Shown one piece after another: positions 23,409-33,092 of a stretch of DNA of 64,000 nucleotides; within the stretch, counting starts at the first letter, position 1; each line of letters begins with the position of its first letter. The notes below the pieces were generated by a model. That model worked only from the letters and a program-made list of their open reading frames with translations, had not been told where the DNA came from and ran no database searches. Source of the DNA: Boswellia sacra (Eukaryota; Streptophyta; Magnoliopsida; Sapindales; Burseraceae); NCBI GenBank assembly GCA_013180625.2, contig SNVD02009164.1, forward strand, positions 248,001 to 312,000, written 5' to 3'. A program made the translations under genes and the position numbers.

Positions 23409-24463
23409 GTGCCGTGAATATAAACCAAAAGCAATTGCATATACCGAGACTCTCATCCCACCGCATATATAACTTTGACAAATTTTATCACATTGGTTCT
23501 ACTCTCAGTATGTTTTCTGTTCATATGCTTTCTTGCCATAGTTTTTCAGATTATTTGATAAATCTAATAATTCTTATTAAGATTATGTGTCTATTCTGTG
23601 ATCAATTGAGTCCATACAATATTATGTTTCCAGTTCATAAGCAATTTTCTATACCTGCCAATAAGCAATCATATTGTTATGCTTGATTCAATATCGACTT
23701 TAAAGTGTTCAACGCGTCGCAATAGAGAGCTATATGGGCATGCGGCAAGAAAGCTTTCATCAATTGAGATCATGAGGACCGGATTTTGCACTTCAATTTC
23801 TCTCAATCGGGTTTGACAGCTTATTCTGATGCTATGGTTTTTTTCTGCCGATTCATAAGAGTGGTTGATGAAAGTTAATTATTCATGAATTTTGTAATTC
23901 TACCTTGACCGTCCTCTAATGCAGCTCTGTGACCAGAGAGAGCCAAAAGGTCTTTGGAGGGCAATAGCGCTGGTTGTTGCACCAGAACAAAGGAAACAGA
24001 ACAGAGCAATAAATTTTGTTGTTATTTTCTCAATAAAAATACCTCACAGGGACATCGTTTACCTCTTCCAAGTAAATGCAGCAGACTTCCAGATGCTAGC
24101 TCCTAACTCCACATTCCATATTTATCTGAAGTCAATAAAAGGAGTAGATTAGGAAGGTTGCAGATTGAAGCAGGAAAGCTCACGTGTCTTTCAAAAGAAT
24201 ATCAAGACATTTGATTGCAGTCGGCCACAAATTAAATCAATACATCAAGAAATTATTAATCAAGAATCTCCCTAAACTGAATTGTTAAAGAGAGAATGCA
24301 AAAAAGAGGAATATGTCATCTGATAATAGACATAGATGACCTTCGAATCTGAAAACCAAGCAATAATTTTTCAGAAAGCTTATAAGCTATCTGATTGATT
24401 GCAAATTTCACATCCAAGAACCAAATCAATAAATGGCAAAGGTACAAACCAGTATTTTCCATG
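23409..24463. other. Spacer between the F-box pseudogene and CNL-B
   Basis: It probably holds the 3' flanks of the two converging genes. A 77-codon plus-strand frame (23919-24152) has no recognisable domain. Its end (about 24080-24130) is shared in degenerate form with 18826-18895, so it was part of the duplicated unit. Confidence 0.4.
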
Positions 24464-27142
24464 CTAGTCAATGAAGCTTCGAACAAGGAACAAAACAGCA
24501 TTTTGAGTGGCCTCATCATCCCAATGCAGTTCTTTCCACCATCTTTTTCCTCCTTTGATAATAATTTTATGATCCGTTGCACCATTGGAACCAAGTGGAA
24601 GCTTCCTAAGCTTTGGACATAGTACAACATCAATTTCCTTGAGATGTGGCAAGTGCAAGACCCCCGAGTAGATGCTCTTCAAATTGGGTAGTGATCGTAA
24701 TCGAAGAAATTGGAGGTTTGCAAATATCTTCAAATTTCCCACCATCTTGATAACCTCATCCAGTTTCACAACACTGATTATTTCTTCCATCTCATGGCAA
24801 TGATTTATGTAAAGAAACTTGAGGTTTGGGACAAAAATCAAGCTTGTCACGTCCCTCAGTTTGTCACAATAGACTATTCGAACTGTTTTAAGACTGTAGA
24901 ATCCTGATTTTGGCACAATATGACCCCCTAGCTCAATTTCCAACTTCTCCAAACATATCCAACGTATAATATCTAGAGTATGAAGATGCTTGAGTTCTGT
25001 TAAAGATGAGAGATCGAACGATGCATTCTGATCATCTTGAAATTCTTCAAGACTTAGATACTGAATACAACTTTTTAATTCAGTGGAGGTCAAAATTCTT
25101 TGGAGGGCATAGAAACTCTTTACGGTGATGGTCAGGACATTTAAGTGCTTCAAAAGAAGCAATTCCCCCACCAAAAGTTCACCAAGGAACTTGAAGTTAA
25201 ACATCTGACCACAAAAACCAGAACGATGCATTCTCAACACGCGTAACATTGAAAAATTAGACCTCACTTCCCATGGAATTATACGTAGATAAAATGTATA
25301 CTCCAAATTCAGATATTTAAGATTTACCAAGGCCTTTAACTCTCTTGGCAACTCTTCGATATCAGTCCTTGATAAATCAAGATGTTGTAGTGAGACCAAA
25401 TTTGAAATTCCTGATGGTAATTTGCAGAGATTCTTGTTGTTTGATAGATTTAAGACTTTGAGAGAAGACATAGACTGGAAGAAGCCATTTTTGATAGTCT
25501 TTAAATGGTTCCTATTGAGAAATAAAGTTTGGAGATTAGGGCATGAAGGAATCTCTGGTAGATTCTTTATCTTGTTTTCCATTAATGACATCCTTCTAAT
25601 CCCCACCCACTTCTCAATCTTTGGTGCTTTTATTAATCCAGAACCTGCATGAACTAAAAATTTCCCTTTCTCCTCAATTTCATCTGCTACCCACAAAATC
25701 ATATCACGAATAACATCATGCATTTTTATTAAGTATTCTCCTTTTTCTTCTTCTTCTTCTTCCAATAAACATGCATTAACAAGAACACCAACAATGTAGA
25801 ATCCTTGGTTGTATAGCTCACTTCGATCTAATCCACCTACAAGTTCCTCATCTATCCAATAATCTATCAATTTTGCTTTATGAATCCTATAATCTTCTGA
25901 AAATAAGCAGCAGTACAAAAGACAAGATCTAATTGCATCATTAGGCAGACTATCATAACTAAATTTCAGAAGAGGATATACCTCAGTTCCCATACCCGCA
26001 AATTTAGAGGCAGAGCTTTTCAATATAAGAACTGCGTACCTCCATTCTTCCACTGTCTTCTTGCAAGACATGGCTCGCCCAATGGTAACTAGTGCAAGTG
26101 GTAGACCACCGCACTCTCGTACTATTGTCTCGGCTATTCCAGGAATATCAGGATGGCTGTTGAGAATGTTCCCTTGCAGATTCTCCTGAAATAATTTTCG
26201 AGCTTCCTCAAATCCCAGACACTCCACCCTAAAGGATTTTTGGGCTTTCATAGCACCACAAACCTCAAAAGAACGAGTTGTGAACACAACCTTGGATAAA
26301 GTTGAAAGAGGAACACCAACCTTAATCAAATCAACCCGCTCCCATATATCATCCAATAACAATACAAATTTCTTTTGGCTTAAAATCTTGAAGATGACTA
26401 AGGCTTTCTCTTCAAGACTTCTATTCTTCCATGATTCGTCAATCGAGCCTATTCTTTTCATAATTGTGTATTGGATATTCTCAAGTTGTATATTTTTTGA
26501 CACTACTACCCAAATCACAATATCAAAATCATAGGGAATATCAATGAATCTGTTGTTAATCTGAGTCAAAAGAGTTGTTTTACCGACTCCCCCCATGCCA
26601 TATAGGCCAATAATTCCCACTTGCTCATCTCCAAGGCATTTCCAAACTTTATCCAAAGTTGATTGAAGTCCTACTACTGTTGGCTCAGTAGGTCTTTCAT
26701 CCACTGCAGCCTCTGGCAACCTCTCAGCTACCACTTCAAAAGCTCCTTCAGCCCTTAACTTAGCCACAACCTGCAGATTTTCAGCCACCTTTTTCCCAAA
26801 CTTGAAGTTTGACTTGCGGTTTTTGGAACAGTAGCCTCCAAGACATGATTTCTCAATTTCTTGAGAGCTACCTCTTATCAGTTCTCCAGCTTCAGTTTCC
26901 ACAGCTTCCACCCTTGAAAACCATCCTTGCACTTGGTTCAACCGTTGCATTTGTCGTTGTTCGGCAATAACAACCCTCCTCTTCACATCATCCCTTTCTT
27001 CAATCAATTTCTGCAATTCGTTCTGCAAGGAATTGACATTTTTTTCCAGCTCCCATATATAAGTGGCTTTTCTTATAGTGCAATGTAGACAAACAGAGAA
27101 AAGGGCATCACATGAGAGTGAGATTGAGAAAATGTTACCCAT
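24464..27142 (-). CDS. CNL-B: intact RPS5-type CC-NBS-LRR resistance protein
   Basis: This intronless gene encodes 892 aa. The start is taken at 27142 because the MGNIFSIS beginning is shared with CNL-A and fits the RPS5 clade; 52 more open codons upstream are leader. Gly2 and Ser6 form an N-myristoylation signal, predicting plasma-membrane attachment. Residues 25-75 form the coiled coil. NB-ARC follows: P-loop GMGGVGKTT (182-190), kinase-2 KKFVLLLDDIW (257-267), RNBS-B KVVFTTR (284-290), GLPL (346-349), RNBS-D CLLYCCLFSEDY (407-418) and MHD (474-476), all intact. LRRs occupy about 515-860. They include regular units such as LKVLNLSNNKNLCKLPSGIS and end in the KELHWDDEATQNA tail usual in this clade. 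In such proteins ATP/ADP exchange in NB-ARC switches on defence, often after a partner kinase is cleaved; the partner here is unknown. It is the only complete copy in the cluster. Confidence 0.95.
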   Translation of the reverse strand: MGNIFSISLSCDALFSVCLHCTIRKATYIWELEKNVNSLQNELQKLIEERDDVKRRVVIAEQRQMQRLNQVQGWFSRVEAVETEAGELIRGSSQEIEKSCLGGYCSKNRKSNFKFGKKVAENLQVVAKLRAEGAFEVVAERLPEAAVDERPTEPTVVGLQSTLDKVWKCLGDEQVGIIGLYGMGGVGKTTLLTQINNRFIDIPYDFDIVIWVVVSKNIQLENIQYTIMKRIGSIDESWKNRSLEEKALVIFKILSQKKFVLLLDDIWERVDLIKVGVPLSTLSKVVFTTRSFEVCGAMKAQKSFRVECLGFEEARKLFQENLQGNILNSHPDIPGIAETIVRECGGLPLALVTIGRAMSCKKTVEEWRYAVLILKSSASKFAGMGTEVYPLLKFSYDSLPNDAIRSCLLYCCLFSEDYRIHKAKLIDYWIDEELVGGLDRSELYNQGFYIVGVLVNACLLEEEEEEKGEYLIKMHDVIRDMILWVADEIEEKGKFLVHAGSGLIKAPKIEKWVGIRRMSLMENKIKNLPEIPSCPNLQTLFLNRNHLKTIKNGFFQSMSSLKVLNLSNNKNLCKLPSGISNLVSLQHLDLSRTDIEELPRELKALVNLKYLNLEYTFYLRIIPWEVRSNFSMLRVLRMHRSGFCGQMFNFKFLGELLVGELLLLKHLNVLTITVKSFYALQRILTSTELKSCIQYLSLEEFQDDQNASFDLSSLTELKHLHTLDIIRWICLEKLEIELGGHIVPKSGFYSLKTVRIVYCDKLRDVTSLIFVPNLKFLYINHCHEMEEIISVVKLDEVIKMVGNLKIFANLQFLRLRSLPNLKSIYSGVLHLPHLKEIDVVLCPKLRKLPLGSNGATDHKIIIKGGKRWWKELHWDDEATQNAVLFLVRSFID
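26578..26599 (-). promoter_or_regulatory. Possible miR482/miR472-type target site in the P-loop codons
   Basis: The strand opposite the mRNA reads ttttaccgactcccccc then atgcc. By eye this matches the remembered sequence of miR472 at about 18 of 22 positions and miR482 at about 17. These microRNAs are known to pair with the P-loop codons of CNL genes and start secondary siRNA production. The match is judged from memory only; CNL-A, C and D have lost or degraded this stretch. Confidence 0.4.
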
Positions 27143-27184
27143 AGCTAGTTTGTATAAGATTTTGAGGAAAGAAAAATCTGGAGA

Positions 27185-27206
27185 AGAGAGAGAGAGAGAG
27201 AGAGAG
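27185..27206 (-). repeat. (CT)n tract in the CNL-B leader
   Basis: An 11-unit GA run on the plus strand becomes a CT-rich tract 43-64 bases upstream of the CNL-B start. Pyrimidine patches of this kind are common near plant transcription starts, so it may mark the 5' untranslated region. It is also a length-variable microsatellite. Confidence 0.6.
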
Positions 27207-27209
27207 CTC

Positions 27210-28087
27210 CTCTCAGACTTCCACATAAATAAAATAAAAATTCCAAATAAATTAAATGATATATTGGATGAGATATAACTAGTAAATCTAAAAGACAATA
27301 TTACCCTTGAATAATAATTTCATTAATAAAGTTTCAATTCTGAAACTTGTTGTCCTTTCTTCGATTAAATAATTTATTGAGTTGAAAGTTTCACATGGCA
27401 TTCGCTGTATCCCACCAATTAGAAATTTCTTCGAAAATGAAAAGAGGAAAAAGCTAGAGGTTGGGGCTGCGGGTTCATGCATCCTTTAAATAGGGGTTTG
27501 ACCAAAAGGCAAAAGAAAGGGCCTTAATAAATAAGCTAGATATGTGAAGTGTGAACGTGATCTACATCCAATAAAAATATTAATGCTTAATTAACATTTT
27601 TTTATCTGTTTTCATAATTATTTTCTAGTTTTTGTATGTTAATTTAACTTTGTATCCTTCTTAATTAATTACTAGGATTATTTAAAAAAGTGCCTCTAAT
27701 TTTAATCTCTTATCTGACAGAAATCGATCTATCCTTCTTAATTAATTAATAAGACTATTTAAAAAAAGATCTTTAAATTCTAGTCTTCTATTCAATAGAG
27801 ATTGATCGACTACGTATCTTAGATCGACCGCACCTTTTAAATTATCACTTTCTTAATCAACTCACTAATTCCATTAAAAATTAGACTAAAAAACAGGTGT
27901 AAAACGAGAATCTCATACAAAAAATTAACATTTCAGTTGATTAGAAATTCTCTAAATTAATTAATTCTGCCACTGCCGCTCACAAAAATCCGAAGACACT
28001 ACTACCAGCGCCACCCCAAAACAGCCACAGCCCGTTACATCAAAAATCTTTTAACCAAAAATAAATAAAAACTAAAAATAAGTCAAA
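27210..28087. other. CNL-B upstream region
   Basis: This is the promoter side of CNL-B. It is AT-rich, with two copies of a phrase ending taattaattactaggattatttaaa / taattaattaataagactattt (about 27660-27690 and 27735-27765), a degenerate duplication of about 75 bp spacing. No clear TATA box was chosen. Confidence 0.35.
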
Positions 28088-28522
28088 TTAAATTTTAAAA
28101 AAAAAAAAAAACAAAGAATCGGTTGAAAAAGCTGAACTCTTCCAAGGAGTATTCACAACCTTCACGCTTGGTTCCAGCACCTGCCTCTCCCAAACACTCC
28201 TCCATTCCTCTCTAGCAGAACTTGTCATCAACGACTTAAACGCTACCGTTGATTCCAGTCTCCGTAGGTTCCACCCAGCTTCCTTAAGTTTCCATATTTT
28301 CACAATCTGTCTCTTGGCTAACTCATACGTCCTCTCCTTAATCTCTCTCACGGCGATCTCATACACGCCTCGCCTCCAATCCCTGGTGGCTAGCGCCTGA
28401 AATACGGTTCGAACTCGGGCAAACCGATTGCCTTTCTCGACCCGGTCCAGATCTATTAAAAAAAATCCATCCGCTAGATCGCGACACGTCACCACCACCC
28501 ACCTTCTCAAGTCCGTCTCTGC
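28088..28522 (-). other. GC-richer open stretch of 144 codons, unrecognised
   Basis: A stretch open from just after a stop at about 28535 down to 28088 has a base composition clearly richer in G+C than its surroundings, and encodes a basic, Arg/Glu/Trp-rich sequence (for example REIKERTYELAKRQIVKIWK). It does not begin with ATG: the first codon is TTG and a TAA lies just upstream in frame. The end runs into an A/T homopolymer (FFFFFFK). It may be the relic or one exon of a gene, or chance. No family was recognised. Confidence 0.3.
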
Positions 28523-28529
28523 CAATCGC

Positions 28530-30239
28530 CCTTATGTGACTCCCGGTCCAGTCTCTCTTCCTCACATTCTCAAGATGGGTTTGCGTTTGAGATCTGATAC
28601 GAGTTTTGTTGTTCCTTGTTTAGTTAATTTTAAGGTTGTTAATTAAAATGTTATTTTTGGTTGGATAATGTTTGTTAATCAGATAATATAGGGGGTAAAA
28701 GAGTACTTTCGAATTTTTATTTGTGTTAAAACAAACTCAAAGGGTATAATTGGTTAAAAATGTACTGTCCTTCTTGCTTAGAATTGGATAAAAAACTTGA
28801 GAGTATTTTTTCAAATTGGCCCTGGTTAATGCTATAGAGATATTGTGAAGAATCCTTAAAAGGTCCATTTTTCCGTCAACCACCCGTCCATCTTGCCATT
28901 CTTTTCATTAGCACGCTCGCTTAGGAGTCAATAGCCAGCTAAAATATACATTCAAATGCAGGTTCTTGGAATAATTTAAGAGACAATTAAATGACAAGTT
29001 TACATAGAAAATTTTAAGTTGTTAATTTGCCAAGCAATTTTTATTGCAATTCTGTTTCATGTTTAATTGATTCTAAACCTTGCTAAAATCGAAAACCATG
29101 TTCACCTCTTCCTTGAGTACCGGTATCATTTCTTCCTCAACACATCATTTTACTCCCTGTATTTTTGGGTCTTTGGGCAATTATTATGCAAGTTAACATC
29201 CAATACGGTGAAGGTTCACTACGAAACTAAAATATATTAAGTGCGGGCGCAATCAAAAGAAAGAACTCATTATAATAACAACTAAAATTTTGGAAAAGAA
29301 CCTGCAATTATACAATTCTTCAGCAAGCATTACTAAAATTGGGGTTCAGGATATCAAGTTCCTAATTTCAAACCACTCTCCAAAAGCTGCATAGCCCTAT
29401 CTCGTCTGTCACCTAACTGTTATGCCTGGTGCAAACTGCCTCCTAGTGAACCTCAGTTTGTAGAAGACTGTCTTTGAACATCCTTCTTCAATGCCATTGC
29501 TCTGCTCTGCCAAGTGACAGAGAGGCTGAACAGAGTTAATCATTCATGAATTTGAAGTTGTAGACATTGGCAAAGTACCAACTTTCCCTGGACCTGTCCA
29601 ACTAACTATCAATTAGTCAAAATCAGTACAATATGAAGATCAAATGAATGTAGATTAATGCTTTAGTTATTGTAGAGATGATATATCAAGACAGAGAAAA
29701 CCTTTAAAAGGCAGAGGGATAAACCTCTGTTATGCAGCTCTGTTCTTAACAGGATACTTATGGCAAAACGAATTATTCCACCAACAGGTTTGTCCAAGGA
29801 CTGGGTTGAAAACAACTAGGATTATGTATATAGTTCTTAGGTATCTCATTTTTAATTAAATTCATTGGATCAAAGCTATAGCAAACCTTTGAATCTAGAT
29901 TTTCAGAGACAATTTGTCAAGCCACAAGCGAGCAGAAGTGCCCTGACACCAGAAATCTGAAATCCTCATCCAGGAATCTGTCACTAGAATAGGAAAAGAA
30001 ACAACTAATTGATAATCTGAAATCCTCATCCAGGAATCTATCACTAGAATAGGAAAAGAAACAACTAATAAATAACAGAAAAAGTTAAAAAAAAAAATAA
30101 TACAAGGTATATGAGTGACAACAATGAAGGGCTTACAATTGAATTACGCATTAAAAATAATAATAAGGAAAACACTTTAAATGGAAGAAGCACCTGCCAG
30201 AAGTCTTTATTCATGTCAGTGCACTTTAAAGTTTTTAAT
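28530..30239. other. Intergenic between CNL-B promoter and CNL-C
   Basis: No gene was recognised. At about 29900-29950 it shares agacaatttgtcaa-type sequence with 18400-18445, so part of it belongs to the duplicated intergenic segment of the cluster. A 60-bp tandem duplication lies at 29954-30069. Confidence 0.4.
29954..30069. repeat. 60-bp tandem duplication
   Basis: Two adjacent copies (starts 29954 and 30014) share aatctgaaatcctcatccag and the following 36 bases, with one difference (ctgtcact / ctatcact). The near identity suggests recent slippage. Confidence 0.9.
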
Positions 30240-32327
30240 CATCAGAATTCTTCCTTGAAACAAGGAAGAAAATCATTTTGAGTGGCTTGATCCTCCCATT
30301 GCAGCTTTTTCCATCACTCTTTCTGTCCCTTGATAACAATTTTACCTGCTTCTCCACTGTTGGAATCCAGTGGTAGCTTCTTAAGCTCTGGACATTTTAT
30401 CACACAAATTTCCTTCAAATGTGGAAAGGGCAAGGCCTTTCAATAGATGCTAATAAGGTTTGGTAGTTCTTGTAAATGAATAAGTTGCAGGTTTGCAAAA
30501 GGATTCAGACCCCCCACCATCTTCTCAATTTAACCCAATTTTCCAACACTAAATATTTCTTTCATCTCCTCACAACGTTTTATGTTAAGAAGCTTTAGGT
30601 TTGGCACAAAAACAAGCCATGTCAAGTCCTTCAGTCTGTAGCAAGAGGATACTTGAACTGTGTGAAGGTTGCATAATCCGTTAGCTTCTCTTGCTTTTTG
30701 TACTTGTCCTATGTGTTCAATCTTCAACTCTTCCAAATACTGACAATTTTTAATATCTAGGACCCGAGGTTGCTTAAGATTTTTTGAAGAAAAACCAGTG
30801 AATTTGAATCATCGAAGCGTTGAAGGCTTAGTGATTGAGTAGCACTTTGCAATTTCAAGAAGCCTGAAAATCTTTGAAATGCCTGGCAACTTCTCAGGGT
30901 AAGAATCAACACATTTAAATATAGGGTAAGAATCAACACATTTAAATATTTCATACGAAGCAATTCCTCCAACAAAAGTTCACCACCGCCAAATAAATAA
31001 TTACCACAATAGAACATTCTCAATACACTTAACATTGAAAAGTTTGATATCAATCTCCTTGGATTAGTGGAGAGATCTTGTATAATCCAAGCTCAAATAA
31101 GTAAGATTGACCAAGGATTTTAACTCTATTGGCAACACGTCTTTGGCAGTTCGTGCTAGATTCAGTTATTGTAATGAAACCAAATTTGAAATTCCAGAAA
31201 GGCAATTCAATTAAAGATTGATTATTTGATAGGTTTAAAACTCGTAGGGAAGGCATAAATTCAAAGAACCCACTATTAAATGTCTTCAAGCTATTCCTAT
31301 TCAAAAATAAAGTTATGAGATTTGGACATTTAGGGGTTTCTAATAGATGCTCAATCTTGTTTTCCATCAATGACATTCTTCTTAACCCTTCCAATTTTTC
31401 CACATTTGGAGCTTCTGTCAATCCAGAGCCTGCATGAACACAAAAGTTCTGATTCTCCTTCTCAATTTCACATGCTATCCACAAACACATGTCACGAATC
31501 AGATCATGCATTCTGACGAAAATTTCTCCTTGCTCTTCTTTTTCTTCCAATAAACATGCATGAACTAGAATACTAACAATGTAGTACCCATGACTGTAGA
31601 CATCGCTTTCATCATATATATTCAAAAGTTTCTCATCTAACCAGCAATCAATCAAATCAATTTTAAGAATTTTATAGTCTTCTGAAAATAAACTACAATA
31701 TAAGAGGCGTGATCTAATGGTGTCATTTGGTAAACTATCATAACTAAACTTTAAAAGAGGATAAACATCTTTCTCAATCCCAGGAAATTTAGAGGCTGAT
31801 CTCTTTAACACTTGAATTGCATATCTCCACTCCTCAGGAGTCTTCTTGCAAGTCATGGCTCAACCGATAGTAATTAGTGCAAGTGGTAGACCAGCACACT
31901 CCTTGGCTATAATTTGAGCTAACTCAAGAATATCAGGATGACTGTCAATAGTTTCTTCCCCAACCTTCTTTACAAACAAACTCCAAGCTTCCTCCTCTGC
32001 CAAACATTCCACTCTAAACTTCTTGTGAGCTTCCATGAGGCCACAAACATCAAGAAAACGAGTAGTGAAGATTATTTTAGACGCAACTCTTGAGCTAGGA
32101 AGATGGAGACCCACTTTGATTAAATCAACTCTATCCCATACATCATCTAGTAATAATACAAATTTCCCTTTGCACAAAATCTTGAAGACGTCCATGGCTT
32201 TCTCTTCAAAAGTTTTACGCCTCCATGACTGGTCAACCAAGCCTATCTTTTTGCCAATTGTTTCCTGAATCCTCTCAAGCCGCAAATCTTTAGACAACAC
32301 CACCCAAATCACAACAAAACCCAACAA
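30240..32327 (-). pseudogene. CNL-C: N-terminally truncated CC-NBS-LRR pseudogene
   Basis: Homology to CNL-B starts at the RNBS-A motif (VVIWVVLSKDLR, about 32318). The coiled coil and P-loop are gone, replaced by hairpin and copia DNA. The rest of NB-ARC is well kept: kinase-2 KFVLLLDDVWDRVDL, RNBS-B KIIFTTRFLDVCG, AGLPLALITIG, RNBS-D SRLLYCSLFSEDYKI and MHD motif VRMHDLIRDM. A TGA at 31857-31859 replaces the Arg codon of the GRAM sequence right after GLPL; the frame before and after it is the same, so one CGA-to-TGA change explains it. In the LRR a frameshift at about 31195 and a stop at 31050 follow. Pieces reach the C-terminal LRR at 30736-30530 and the end near 30240. No functional product is expected. 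Confidence 0.9.
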
Positions 32328-32422
32328 AACTCAATAGAGCTCGACACAAGCTTTCATCTGACATGTCAAGCGTCGGATACATGGTTCAATACATCTATAT
32401 GTCGATTTTCACGTATCTGACA

Positions 32423-32991
32423 TGTTATGCACAAGCGGAAGCGATAACCAACAGAATAACCCAAAATGCACAACACAACTATGCCAGATTTGAATATAAT
32501 AGCAACAAAAGAGGCAACAAATCAACCACAATGCAGAAATAGAAAACACACCAGGATTTAACGAGGTTCGGTATTAGTACCTACGTCCTCGAGCGCCGCT
32601 GAATAAACTTTCCACTATCTTCAAAGAGAATTACAAACTTTTGGGTCACAATACAAATACCACAACTATTGGGCCAAACTGTAATTACCCAAATAGTTGG
32701 GCCAAACGTAATTACCCAAACAATTGGGCAATACTACAAATACCCAAAATCAAAAGGGGAAAAACAAATATTACAAACTTTAAGGTCCTTACGGAAAGGC
32801 CCTTAAACTATGAGGTCTTATATGTGAGACCTTACAACTTTAGGGGGTGGAGGATATTTCTCTTGGTACACTCATAACTCTCCTACTTGGCTTCTTTTAT
32901 AAGCCCAAAGGAGTCCCAAGTATTTCTATTTGAGCAATGTGGGATCCCTCACATTGCTTATAGCATTGGCTAAAGAGCCAATACTCCAACA
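32423..32991 (-). repeat. 3' LTR of the copia element
   Basis: This 569-bp LTR has TGTT...AACA ends, lies next to the polypurine tract, and is flanked outside by TGACA. Confidence 0.95.
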
Positions 32992-33092
32992 ATTCTCCAC
33001 CTTGGCGATTTAGCCAATCCACCACAATACTCTTCTTTTTCCCATATTCTCTATCACAGCAGCAACGCCTCCAAATGCGCCCAATGGCGCGG

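Noticed and set aside
26280..26534. Plus-strand frame inside CNL-B
   Set aside because: Shadow of the kinase-2 region of the NB-ARC codons; similar shadows occur at 8264-8494 and 32035-32268 in the paralogues.
27143..27298. Extending CNL-B by 52 codons at the N terminus
   Set aside because: The added residues are Phe/Ser/Leu-rich and include the translated (CT)n tract. MGNIFSIS is conserved with CNL-A as the family start and carries the myristoylation signal.
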